Shown: positions 20,489-28,479 of the stretch, one piece after another | Position numbering within the stretch: position 1 is the first letter of the stretch | Layout: each line of letters begins with the position of its first letter | Source: Rhizobium sp. ACO-34A | GTDB lineage: Bacteria > Pseudomonadota > Alphaproteobacteria > Rhizobiales > Rhizobiaceae | Length of the DNA stretch: 64,000 bases | Assembly (NCBI GenBank): GCA_002600635.1 | Contig: CP021371.1 | Span: 1,181,001-1,245,000 of the forward strand | Reading direction: 5' to 3' | Program-made: the position numbers and the translations under genes | Notes under the pieces: generated by a model | What the model saw: the letters and a program-made list of their open reading frames with translations, nothing else | Told to the model about the DNA's origin: nothing | Databases searched by the model: none

Positions 20489-21528
20489 CGCACGACCACG
20501 ACGATCACCATCACGATCATCCTCACCCCCATCCGCATGCCCATTCCCACGCACCGGCGCAGGCGCGCCTTGCTGCAAGCCATCAGCACATGTTCCTGGG
20601 CGCGGACCACCAGCGCAACGCCCGCAAGACATGGGCCGTCATCGCCATCACCACGGTCATGATGGTGGGCGAGATCGCCGCCGGAACGCTGTTCGGCTCC
20701 ATGGCCCTGCTGGCCGATGGCTGGCACATGGCCACCCACGCCGGCGCCATCCTGATCTCGGCGCTTGCCTATCGCTATGCGCTGAAGAATGTCGGCAATG
20801 ATCGCTTCACCTTCGGCACCGGCAAGTTTGGCGATCTTGCGGCATTCTCGAGCGCAATCGTGCTGGCCATGGTGGCGCTGCTGATCGGCTGGGAAAGCCT
20901 GATGCGTTTCCGCAATCCGGTGGCCATCGATTTCAACGAGGCGATTGCGGTTGCCGTCCTCGGCCTCGTGGTCAATCTCGTCTGCGCCTGGCTGCTCTGG
21001 GACGATCACGACCATCACGGCGCGGGCCACGGTCATCATCATGGTCATCACGATCACACCGGCAGCCATGCTCATGCCGGCAGTCACGCCCATGGCGGCG
21101 GCGACACCAATCTGCGTGCCGCCTATGTGCATGTGATCGCCGATGCGTTGACGTCAGTCCTCGCCATTGCCGGCCTGCTCGCCGGCAGCTTCTATGGATG
21201 GCTCTGGCTCGATCCGATCATCGGCCTCATCGGCACGGTCGTCATTGCTCGCTGGGCCTATGGCCTTATGCGCCAGGCGGGTGGCGTGCTCGTCGATTAT
21301 GTTCCGCAAAGCGAGGATCTGCCGGAGGAAATCCGGGCGATCATCGAACCGGAGGGGGCAAAGATCGCTGACCTGCATGTCTGGCAGCTTGGTCCCGGCC
21401 ATCATGGCGCCATCGTTTCGCTGACGGCAACCGAACCGCGTGCGCCGTCCTATTATCGCGAGAAGCTCGCCCGTATTCCCGACCTGTCTCATGTCACGGT
21501 CGAGGTCGAACGCGCGGCCGCCGCCTGA
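20485..21528 (+). CDS. dmeF: Cation diffusion facilitator, DmeF-like Ni/Co efflux pump
   Basis: The 347-residue inner-membrane antiporter starts with a histidine-rich tail (THDHDDHHHDHPHPHPHAHS). Six membrane segments follow, with the CDF metal site in FGSMALLADGWHMATHAG, and YVHVIADALTSVLAI carries the second HxxxD motif. A long His-rich cytoplasmic loop lies between TM4 and TM5 (HGHHHGHHDHTGSHAH). The C-terminal domain ends with LHVWQLGPGHHGAIVSL. This is the DmeF type, exporting Co2+ and Ni2+, rather than ZitB. It is translationally coupled to the dmeR-like repressor. Confidence 0.9.
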   Translation: MTHDHDDHHHDHPHPHPHAHSHAPAQARLAASHQHMFLGADHQRNARKTWAVIAITTVMMVGEIAAGTLFGSMALLADGWHMATHAGAILISALAYRYALKNVGNDRFTFGTGKFGDLAAFSSAIVLAMVALLIGWESLMRFRNPVAIDFNEAIAVAVLGLVVNLVCAWLLWDDHDHHGAGHGHHHGHHDHTGSHAHAGSHAHGGGDTNLRAAYVHVIADALTSVLAIAGLLAGSFYGWLWLDPIIGLIGTVVIARWAYGLMRQAGGVLVDYVPQSEDLPEEIRAIIEPEGAKIADLHVWQLGPGHHGAIVSLTATEPRAPSYYREKLARIPDLSHVTVEVERAAAA

Positions 21529-21550
21529 TCCGTGTTCCGTTCTGAAACGA

Positions 21551-21584
21551 CAAAGGGGTCCGAACATCGTTCGGACCCCTTTTG
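21551..21584. terminator. Bidirectional terminator between dmeF and the DUF6101-like gene
   Basis: AAAGGGGTCCGAACATCGTTCGGACCCCTTTT folds into a perfect 12-bp stem with A-rich and T-rich flanks on both sides. It serves dmeF on the plus strand and the gene 21608-22180 on the minus strand. Confidence 0.88.
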
Positions 21585-21607
21585 TCTATGCCGACCCCGT
21601 TAACGGA

Positions 21608-22180
21608 TCAGTTGCGGGCGATGATTTCCTTGCCGGAGATCTTCATGGTCACGCCCAGCTTGCCGGTGGTGCGGCGCACGAGGAAGCGCGGCCGGCGTTC
21701 GGCGAAATAGGAATGGCGGCGGCGCGGCTGGGTTTCCCGGGCGCGGACGTCGCCGAGGTGCTCCTCGAGCGGACGGGCAACGCCATCGGCCTCGACCATC
21801 AGCATGGGAATGCGGAAGGCGTCGGACCAGTTGCGCCAGTCTGCGGCGATATCGCAGAGATCATGGGCGACCAGCAGCGGAATGCAGAGTTCCGGGTCTT
21901 CATGGTGCAGTTCGAGTGTCACGGTAACCTCTCCGTCTCCATGGTCGATCGCGCGGGCGGCGACCCCCTTGAAGGCGCGGGCCGGCAGCGCGAACGAGAG
22001 CGGCAAACCGCTGCCCTGCAGGATCTTTCTGAGGACTGCGCCCCGCTCGTCAATCGTAATGGTGACATCGCCGGACGCTCCGCGCAATGCGTAGGTGACC
22101 TGCTGCGGAAAACGGGACGGATCCAGTCGCAACGTTGCCCCTGCCCATGCGGGCTTCATAACCGTGTTCGTCATCTTCAT
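21608..22180 (-). CDS. DUF6101-like conserved hypothetical protein
   Basis: The 190-residue soluble protein has no signal peptide or membrane helix. It opens with WAGATLRLDPSRFPQQVTYA and contains ITIDERGAVLRKIL, an aspartate/glutamate-rich centre and a basic C-terminus (RRRHSYFAERRPRFLVRR). I recall this start from proteins labelled DUF6101 in rhizobia, but with limited certainty. It stands alone with a strong terminator, divergent from modA across about 380 bp. Function unknown. Confidence 0.65.
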   Translation of the reverse strand: MKMTNTVMKPAWAGATLRLDPSRFPQQVTYALRGASGDVTITIDERGAVLRKILQGSGLPLSFALPARAFKGVAARAIDHGDGEVTVTLELHHEDPELCIPLLVAHDLCDIAADWRNWSDAFRIPMLMVEADGVARPLEEHLGDVRARETQPRRRHSYFAERRPRFLVRRTTGKLGVTMKISGKEIIARN

Positions 22181-22398
22181 GCTACCCTTGTTTTACCCGA
22201 GAGCGCTTCATGCGTTCTTCCGATCGGGACTTTTCGTCCTCTGTAGCCTGACCATAGCGAGGGCCTGTTCCGGACAGCTTAAAAATTGCGGTTAAAAAAA
22301 CTTTGCTGCGTCAAATGGTTAGTATTTTCAGACGAGGCAAGGTTTCGAAAAAGTGAATATAGGCGACAAGGTGTCGGTGTTTGGGACGACGGCGCGAC

Positions 22399-22542
22399 AA
22401 GCCCGCAACGGTTGCGGCGGGCTTCTGATACCTGCTGCAAAGGCGTTTCGTTTCAAGTCAAATTCGGGAGAGGGAGGCTTCCGTTCTCTTGTCCGGCTGT
22501 TTCTTTTTCGCTATCGATGTAGCCAGAAGAATATATCGATAA
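22399..22542 (+). promoter_or_regulatory. Leader region of modABC: hairpin and candidate molybdate-regulator site
   Basis: The 377-bp gap before modA has two visible structures. At 22399-22424 AAGCCCGC/GCGGGCTT forms a stem. At 22512-22518 and 22535-22541 TATCGAT and ATCGATA form a 7-bp inverted repeat within an AT-rich stretch ending 16 bp before the modA ATG. The latter loosely resembles a ModE box (TATAT-rich palindrome), which would fit control by the HTH-only ModE protein at 25431. Evidence is positional and weak. The segment 22181-22398 shows nothing else. Confidence 0.3.
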
Positions 22543-22557
22543 TCCAAGAGGTCATTC

Positions 22558-23358
22558 ATGTCCGTTTCGTTTCGCTCCTTCCGTGCCGTTGCCAAGGCCG
22601 CAGTCGTCGCTGCCGCCTTCCTTGCCCAGCCGGTATCCTCCGCTTTTGCCGACGGACCGGTAACTGTTTTTGCCGCTGCCAGCCTCAAGGAAGTGCTGAC
22701 CGATATCTCCACCGCCTGGAAGGCCGAAACGGGCAAGGAAACGAGCGTTTCCTTCGCAGCCAGCTCCGCGCTCGCCAAGCAGATCCAGGAAGGCGCGCCG
22801 GCCGACATCTTCTTCTCGGCTGACCTGAAGTGGATGGACCACCTCGACAAGGCCGGCCTCATTGCAGACGGCACCCGCTCCAATCTGCTCGGCAACCGCA
22901 TCGTGCTCGTGGCGCCGAAGGATTCGACTGTAACCACGACGATCGCGGCAGGCTTCCCGCTCAAGGAACTTCTCGCCGGCGGCAAGCTCGCCATGGGCAA
23001 CACGGAGTCGGTTCCGGCCGGTCTCTATGGCAAGGCCGCTCTGGAAAAGCTCGGGGTATGGGACAGCGTCAAGGCTGACATCGCCCAGTCGGATAGCGTT
23101 CGCGCGGCACTTCTGCTCGTTTCCCGCGCCGAAGCCCCGCTCGGTATCGTTTATGAAACCGACGCCAAGGCCGACAAGGAAGTAAAGGTCGTTGACCGCT
23201 TCCCGGAAGACAGCCATCCTGAGATCATCTATCCGGCTGCTCTGGTGAAGGAATCGAAGAATGCTGACGCCAAGGCCTTCCTCGAATACCTGCATGGCGA
23301 AAAGGCCAAGGAAATCTTCACCGCTGCCGGCTTCACGGTGCTCTCCAAGACGAACTGA
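22558..23358 (+). CDS. modA: Molybdate ABC transporter, periplasmic binding protein
   Basis: The 266-residue protein has a signal peptide (about 1-31, ending SSAFAD). The mature ModA fold begins PVTVFAAASLKEVLTDIS and includes ADIFFSADLKWMDHLDKAG and AEAPLGIVYETDAKAD; the serines in FAAASL and FAASSAL are the expected oxyanion-binding positions. It captures molybdate (or tungstate) in the periplasm and delivers it to ModBC. The next gene starts 34 bp downstream. The ATG follows AGAGG. Confidence 0.95.
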   Translation: MSVSFRSFRAVAKAAVVAAAFLAQPVSSAFADGPVTVFAAASLKEVLTDISTAWKAETGKETSVSFAASSALAKQIQEGAPADIFFSADLKWMDHLDKAGLIADGTRSNLLGNRIVLVAPKDSTVTTTIAAGFPLKELLAGGKLAMGNTESVPAGLYGKAALEKLGVWDSVKADIAQSDSVRAALLLVSRAEAPLGIVYETDAKADKEVKVVDRFPEDSHPEIIYPAALVKESKNADAKAFLEYLHGEKAKEIFTAAGFTVLSKTN

Positions 23359-23391
23359 TATTGACGCTATCGCAGTCAAGGCATCGTTCGG

Positions 23392-24084
23392 GTGACGCTT
23401 ACTCCTGAAGAAACCACAGCCATGTTGCTCAGCCTGAAGGTCGCGGTTACCGCCGTGGCCTTCTCGCTGCCTGTCGGGGTACTCGTCGCATGGCTTCTGT
23501 CTCGTCGTGATTTTTACGGCAAGACCCTGTTGAACGGCATCATCCATTTGCCGCTCATCATGCCGCCGGTCGTTACCGGTTACCTGCTGCTGATCACCTT
23601 CGGGCGACGCGGCGCCGTCGGCGCGCTCCTCGACCAGTGGTTCGGACTGGTCTTCTCCTTCCGCTGGACGGGGGCAGCACTTGCTGCCGCCGTCATGGGC
23701 TTTCCGCTGCTGGTGCGCTCCATTCGCCTGTCGCTGGATGCCGTCGACCGCAAGCTGGAATCGGCGGCCTCGACGCTTGGCGCGCCGCCGACCTGGGTAT
23801 TCCTGACTGTCACGCTGCCGCTGATCCTGCCGGGCATTGCTGCCGGTACGGTGCTGTCCTTCGCCAAGGCGATGGGTGAGTTCGGCGCGACCATTACGTT
23901 CGTTTCCAACATTCCCGGTGAAACCCAGACGCTGGCCTCGGCCATCTACACCTATACCCAGGTGCCGGGCGGCGATCTCCAGGCGATGCGCCTGACGCTG
24001 ATTTCCATCGTCGTTTCGCTTGCGGCGCTGGTGGCATCCGAGGTCCTGTCGCGGCGGCTGGCCGCGAGGATGGGGAGCGCCTGA
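23392..24084 (+). CDS. modB: Molybdate ABC transporter, permease
   Basis: The 230-residue permease has five or six hydrophobic segments and the EAA loop AASTLGAPPTWVFLTVTLP that contacts the ATPase. FAKAMGEFGATITFVSNIPG is characteristic of ModB/CysT-type permeases. The start is GTG 23392. Its stop overlaps the modC start (TGATG), showing translational coupling. With ModA and ModC it imports molybdate. Confidence 0.95.
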   Translation: MTLTPEETTAMLLSLKVAVTAVAFSLPVGVLVAWLLSRRDFYGKTLLNGIIHLPLIMPPVVTGYLLLITFGRRGAVGALLDQWFGLVFSFRWTGAALAAAVMGFPLLVRSIRLSLDAVDRKLESAASTLGAPPTWVFLTVTLPLILPGIAAGTVLSFAKAMGEFGATITFVSNIPGETQTLASAIYTYTQVPGGDLQAMRLTLISIVVSLAALVASEVLSRRLAARMGSA

Positions 24085-25169
24085 TGCTGACCATCGATAT
24101 CGAGCACAATCAGGGAAGCTTCGATCTTGTCGCCGACTTTTCGGTCGGGCAGGGGCTGACCGTCTTCTTCGGCCCGTCCGGCTCCGGCAAGACCACGCTC
24201 ATCAATCTCGTTGCCGGTCTGGTGCGTCCGACGAAGGGCCGCATCGTCTTTAACGATCAGGTCTGGAGCGATGGTGCGAGCGGCCACTTCGTGCCGCCCC
24301 ATCGCCGTCGTATCGGCTATGTCTTTCAGGAAGGCCGGCTCTTCCCGCACCTGACCGTGCGCCAGAACCTGCTTTACGGAACCCGCTTCGTACCCGCTGC
24401 GGAGCGCACCGAAAGCCTGGGCCGCGTGGCGGATCTGCTCGGCATTTCCCGCCTGCTGACGCGCCGACCTTCCGGCCTGTCGGGCGGCGAGAAGCAGCGC
24501 GTGGCGCTCGGCCGGGCGCTGATGTCCAATCCGCACCTGCTGCTCATGGATGAGCCGTTGTCGGCGCTGGATGTGGAACTCAAGGCTGCGATCCTGCCCG
24601 ACATCGAGCGCATCCGCGACGAGGTCGGCATTCCGATTCTCTATGTAAGCCACTCGCTGGAAGAAGTTGCCCGTCTAGCGACGCGCGTGATTGCGCTCTC
24701 CCGCGGTCGCGCCACGGCAATCGGAGCGCCGGACGAGGTGCTAGACATTCTGGCCCCGGGCGCCGGCGTCCAGCCGGGCAATTTCCTGCATGCCACGGTT
24801 ACCGACCAGAGCGCGGAGGATGGCATTACCCTTGCCGAAAGTCCGGCCGGGCCGCTTTTCCTGCGGAAGACCGATGTGCCGGTCGGCACCCGTATCCGCG
24901 TTTTCGTGCCGGTCAGCGAGATCGTCGTTGCGACCAGCCTGCCGGAAGGCATTTCCACGCTCAACAGGCTCTCCGGCGTCGTCACCGGCCTGCGCGAGGA
25001 AGGAAGCTCCGTCATGGTCTCGGTCGATTGCGGCGGCGAGCAGATGATCTGCGAGGTCACGCGCCGGTCCGCCAAGACCCTCGGCCTTGCCACGGGTTCA
25101 TCCGTGCATCTGCTGTTCAAGACCGTATCGCTCGCCTCCGAAGCCATTTTCCGGCAGCCGGCGCGGTAG
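24084..25169 (+). CDS. modC: Molybdate ABC transporter, ATP-binding protein
   Basis: The 361-residue ATPase has Walker A GPSGSGKTTLI near residues 33-43, the signature LSGGEKQRVALGRAL near 131, and Walker B LLLMDEPLSALD near 152. The C-terminal third (after residue 230) is a Mop-type molybdate-binding regulatory domain (LNRLSGVVTGLREEGSSVMV), standard for ModC. It overlaps modB by 1 bp and ends the operon; a REP pair lies directly downstream. Confidence 0.95.
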   Translation: MLTIDIEHNQGSFDLVADFSVGQGLTVFFGPSGSGKTTLINLVAGLVRPTKGRIVFNDQVWSDGASGHFVPPHRRRIGYVFQEGRLFPHLTVRQNLLYGTRFVPAAERTESLGRVADLLGISRLLTRRPSGLSGGEKQRVALGRALMSNPHLLLMDEPLSALDVELKAAILPDIERIRDEVGIPILYVSHSLEEVARLATRVIALSRGRATAIGAPDEVLDILAPGAGVQPGNFLHATVTDQSAEDGITLAESPAGPLFLRKTDVPVGTRIRVFVPVSEIVVATSLPEGISTLNRLSGVVTGLREEGSSVMVSVDCGGEQMICEVTRRSAKTLGLATGSSVHLLFKTVSLASEAIFRQPAR

Positions 25170-25222
25170 GATAAGGCAGGCAAGGGAACCTGTGGGAGCT
25201 GCCTCGGTTGCATGCTGTGGCA

Positions 25223-25396
25223 CCCCCCTCTGCCCTGCCGGGCATCTCCCCCTCAAGGGGGGAGATCCGCAGAACGGTTGTCCCCGCACTCCATTGAGCC
25301 GCTTCGCCAAGAACTCCGGAGTTAGGGAGGGGCTGGCGGATGCCACTATCCGATCTCCCCCCTTGAGGGGGAGATGCCCGGCAGGGCAGAGGGGGG
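25223..25396. repeat. Inverted pair of REP-like elements with 44-bp perfect arms
   Basis: Arm 25223-25266 (starting CCCCCCTCTGCCCTGCCGGG) and arm 25353-25396 are exact reverse complements over 44 bp, with an 86-bp spacer that has no gene. Each arm itself contains the palindromic core CCCCCTCAAGGGGGG. It lies between convergent modC and the ModE-like gene and could act as a bidirectional transcript end. Confidence 0.9.
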
Positions 25397-25430
25397 TAAC
25401 GCAGAGCACCACTCTCTGATCCCCAATGAA

Positions 25431-25826
25431 TTAATCCTCGTGCGCATCCTTCGCGCCGCTGCCTGCGGGCTGAAAGTCCGGTGCGCTCATCTCCTCAAGC
25501 CAGGAGAGATCACCGGCCAGTAACTTGCGGCTTTCCGCCTCCATCTTCCGGCAGCGGCTGAGCAATGCTTCTCCAAAGGGCGTCAGGCCCGCGCCGCCGC
25601 CGCTCTTGCCGCCGTGGCGGGTGGAGATCGAGGGTTCCCTGAACATGCGGTTGATTTCGTCGGCGAGCAGCCATGCCCGGCGGTATGACATGCCCATGGT
25701 CGCGCCCGCTGCCCGGATCGAGCCGTGCTCGGCGATGCCGGCAAGCAGAGATACCTTGCCGGGGCCGAGGCGAACTCCGTTCGGCAGGTCGAGCCTGAAA
25801 GTCAGTCTGGTCTTGTCTGCGCTCAT
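25431..25826 (-). CDS. ModE-like winged-HTH regulator lacking the molybdate-binding domain
   Basis: The 131-residue protein matches only the N-terminal DNA-binding half of ModE: GPGKVSLLAGIAEHGSIRAA and TMGMSYRRAWLLADEINRMF form the winged helix, then HGGKSGGGAGLTPFGEALL. The C-terminal Mop/TOBE domains of full ModE are absent, as in many alphaproteobacterial homologues. It is convergent with modABC and is a plausible regulator of it. It overlaps the upstream FAD-oxidase gene by 4 bp (ATGA), so it is expressed with that operon. Molybdate sensing, if any, must come from elsewhere. Confidence 0.83.
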   Translation of the reverse strand: MSADKTRLTFRLDLPNGVRLGPGKVSLLAGIAEHGSIRAAGATMGMSYRRAWLLADEINRMFREPSISTRHGGKSGGGAGLTPFGEALLSRCRKMEAESRKLLAGDLSWLEEMSAPDFQPAGSGAKDAHED

Positions 25827-27253
25827 TGCGTCGAAACCATCTTGCCCGGGTTCATGATGCCGGCTGGATCGAAAGCCAGCTTGATACGCTTCATCAGTTC
25901 CGTTTCGATTGCCGGACGGCTTGCCGCCAGTTCGTCACGCTTCAGCTGGCCGACGCCGTGCTCGGCCGAGATCGAGCCGCCATGCGCATGAACAACGGCA
26001 TGCACGATGGCGTTCATCTCGCGCCAGCGGGCAATGAACTCGGCCTTATCGGCGCCGACCGGCTGGCTGATGTTGTAATGGATGTTTCCGTCGCCGAGAT
26101 GGCCGAACGAAACGATGCGGGCGTCGGGCATTCGGGCCATCACCGCGGCATCCGCATCCGCGAGGAAACGCGGCACACTGGAAACGGGCACGGAGACGTC
26201 GTGCTTGATCGAGCCGCCTTCCGGTTTCTGCGCATCGGACATGCTTTCCCTCAAGCGCCAGAAGACCTCCTGCTGGGTGAGCGAGGAGGCGACGACCGCG
26301 TCCTTCACCAGCCCGGTGTCGTGGGTTTCTTCCAGCAGGCTGGCAATCATCCTCTCCGCCGTTTCGGCGGAATCCGAGGTCGAGATATCGATCAGCGCGT
26401 ACCACGGATGCGGGGAGGGCAAGGGATCGCGGACGCCGGCGATGTGCTTGGTGGTGAAGTCGATGCCGATGCGCGGCATGATCTCGAAACCGGTCAGCGC
26501 ACTGCCGCAAAGCGTCGAGGCACGCTCGAAGAGCGCGAGCGCATCGTCAGGCGAGGCAAGGCCGACAAAGGCGACCTGATGGCCGCGCGGACGGGGAAAA
26601 AGTTTCAGGACCGCGCCGGTGATGATGCCGAGCGTGCCTTCCGCGCCGATGAACAGGTCGCGCAGGTCGTAGCCGCTATTGTCCTTTTTCAGCCGTCTCA
26701 GCCCGTCCCAGATTTCGCCGGTTGGCAGAACCACTTCCAGTCCGAGGCAAAGCTGGCGGACATTGCCATAGGCCAGCACAGCCGTTCCACCCGCATTGGT
26801 GGAAAGATTGCCACCAATGCGGCAGGAGCCTTCCGAGCCGAGCGAGAGCGGAAACAGACGGTTGTGCTCCGTCGCCGCCTTCTGGATATCGGCGAGGATA
26901 GCGCCGCCATCGGCCACGATCACATCGCCGGAAATGTCGATCTCGCGGATACGGTTCATGCGCTCGAGCGAGAGCACGACGTCCGACAGGCCGTCGCGTG
27001 GCACCTGTCCGCCCACATGACCGGTGCGTCCGCCGGCCGGCACAATGGACGTGCCCGTCCCGCTGGCGAGCGCCATGATGGCGGAAACCTCTTGCGTCGA
27101 TCCGGGCTTCAGCACCAGCGGCGAGGAACCGTGATAGAGCCCGCGGCTCTCGACGAGATAGGGCGCGATATCGGTGGGAGCGGTCAGCGCATTTGCCTCG
27201 CCCACGATCGCCACGAAGGCCTTCAAGGTTTCGGACAGGGGCGCGCTGCTCAC
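25823..27253 (-). CDS. FAD-linked oxidase (D-2-hydroxyacid dehydrogenase / GlcD-like)
   Basis: The 476-residue flavoprotein has the PCMH-type FAD-binding half (IVPAGGRTGHVGGQVP, LSLGSEGSCRIGGNLSTNAGG, LFIGAEGTLGIITGAVLKLF). The FAD-oxidase C-terminal half carries FGHLGDGNIHYNISQP and ISAEHGVGQLKRDEL. This pattern fits D-lactate, glycolate or D-2-hydroxyglutarate dehydrogenases, which pass electrons to quinone or an electron-transfer protein; I cannot choose among them. The start is GTG 27253 with AGGAG eight bases upstream. It lies 9 bp after the Sua5-type gene and overlaps the ModE-like gene. Confidence 0.88.
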   Translation of the reverse strand: MSSAPLSETLKAFVAIVGEANALTAPTDIAPYLVESRGLYHGSSPLVLKPGSTQEVSAIMALASGTGTSIVPAGGRTGHVGGQVPRDGLSDVVLSLERMNRIREIDISGDVIVADGGAILADIQKAATEHNRLFPLSLGSEGSCRIGGNLSTNAGGTAVLAYGNVRQLCLGLEVVLPTGEIWDGLRRLKKDNSGYDLRDLFIGAEGTLGIITGAVLKLFPRPRGHQVAFVGLASPDDALALFERASTLCGSALTGFEIMPRIGIDFTTKHIAGVRDPLPSPHPWYALIDISTSDSAETAERMIASLLEETHDTGLVKDAVVASSLTQQEVFWRLRESMSDAQKPEGGSIKHDVSVPVSSVPRFLADADAAVMARMPDARIVSFGHLGDGNIHYNISQPVGADKAEFIARWREMNAIVHAVVHAHGGSISAEHGVGQLKRDELAASRPAIETELMKRIKLAFDPAGIMNPGKMVSTQ

Positions 27254-27262
27254 ATTATTCTC

Positions 27263-28243
27263 CTATGTGTTACGCGGGGCCGCCGCGCGCTTCAGCCGGT
27301 CGTTGATCGCTTCGCCAAGGCCCTGCATGGGGATCGACATGATCGCGATGCCGGAAGGGCCTGCCTGGTCGGCCTGCTTGAGATAGCCGAAGAGGTTCGC
27401 CGCCGCCTCTGCCAGATCGCCGTGCCGGCTGAGGTTCAGCACGATGGAGGCGTCCTTCTCGCCCGGGACCTCAGCGTCGCCGAAACGGATCAGCGCTTCG
27501 CCGGGGGTAATGGACTGTGCGTCGAGCCGCACATGGGCGTTCGGGGCATAATGCGAGGCAAGCATGCCGGGCGCTTCGATTGCGGCGGTGCCGGCGGGCT
27601 TGAGGCGTTCGACCGCAAGCCCGGTCGCTTCCTCGATGTCCTCGGCGGCAATCCCGCCCGGACGCAGCAGCCGTATCCGGCCGTCCTCCACCTTGACGAT
27701 GGTGGATTCGACGCCGACGGGGCAGGGGCCGCCATCCACGATGAGGTCGATGCGGCCGCCGAGATCGGCCTCCACATGCTCCGCCGTGGTCGGGCTGATC
27801 TTGCCGGAGGAATTGGCGCTGGGGGCGGCAAGCGGCTTGCCGAAGGCGCGGATCAGGTCGCCGGCAAAACCCTTGGGCACCCGGATGCCCACGGTGTCGA
27901 GCCCGGCGGTCGCAAGCGGATGGATGGAGCTTGCGGCCTTGAGCGGAACGACGAGCGTCAGTGGCCCCGGCCAGAAGCGGGCCGCAAGCGCGCGGGAAAT
28001 GGGATCGAAGTCGGCATAGCGTTCCGCCATGGCGAGATCCGCCATGTGGCAGATCAGCGGATTGAAGCGCGGCCTGCCCTTGGTTTCATAGATGCTGGTG
28101 ATCGCCGCCGGGTCGGTCGCGTCGGCTGCCAGCCCGTAAACGGTCTCGGTCGGCAGCGCTATGGGCCGCGCCCTGGACAGGATCTCGATGGCCGCATCGA
28201 TTGCGCCTTGCCTGTCGCTGTCGATGGGTATCACCCGAGCCAT
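27263..28243 (-). CDS. L-threonylcarbamoyladenylate synthase, Sua5 type
   Basis: The 326-residue enzyme has the YrdC core (PTETVYGLAADATDPAAI, then KGRPRFNPLICHM and PSANSSGKISPTTA) in residues 1-200 and a C-terminal Sua5 domain (PGMLASHYAPNAHVRL). It makes threonylcarbamoyl-AMP from threonine, bicarbonate and ATP for the t6A37 modification of ANN-decoding tRNAs. The two-domain length distinguishes it from TsaC/YrdC. It heads a three-gene minus-strand operon with the FAD oxidase and ModE-like genes, an association with no obvious pathway logic. Confidence 0.93.
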   Translation of the reverse strand: MARVIPIDSDRQGAIDAAIEILSRARPIALPTETVYGLAADATDPAAITSIYETKGRPRFNPLICHMADLAMAERYADFDPISRALAARFWPGPLTLVVPLKAASSIHPLATAGLDTVGIRVPKGFAGDLIRAFGKPLAAPSANSSGKISPTTAEHVEADLGGRIDLIVDGGPCPVGVESTIVKVEDGRIRLLRPGGIAAEDIEEATGLAVERLKPAGTAAIEAPGMLASHYAPNAHVRLDAQSITPGEALIRFGDAEVPGEKDASIVLNLSRHGDLAEAAANLFGYLKQADQAGPSGIAIMSIPMQGLGEAINDRLKRAAAPRNT

Positions 28244-28479
28244 GTATCAACGCCTTCCTGTCATGTGTCCCGCCGTCAATAGCGCGTCTTGGCTGCCGGG
28301 GGCAAACGTTGATTTTGCGGGGCGGGCCAAGGGTTTTCCACAGTTGTCGGCGGATGTCGGGAAGTCGTCGGAGCATATCCGTAAAACTTTATCTACCGAC
28401 GTAACCGAAAGAAAGAAATGTTGCGCCTATAGTCCGCCCCGTTCGAGCCTTTCGCCTTCACCCGCCGGAAAAAAGAACC

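Noticed and set aside
22399..22424. Hairpin upstream of modA as a molybdenum cofactor riboswitch
   Set aside because: The short single stem lacks the multi-stem consensus of that RNA; it is listed only as leader structure.
22353..22823. 156-residue frame upstream of modA
   Set aside because: It overlaps modA in another frame, has no family resemblance, and most of it lies in the leader.
25826..28282. 818-residue plus-strand frame over the FAD oxidase and Sua5-type genes
   Set aside because: Both minus-strand genes have clear family motifs; this frame has none.
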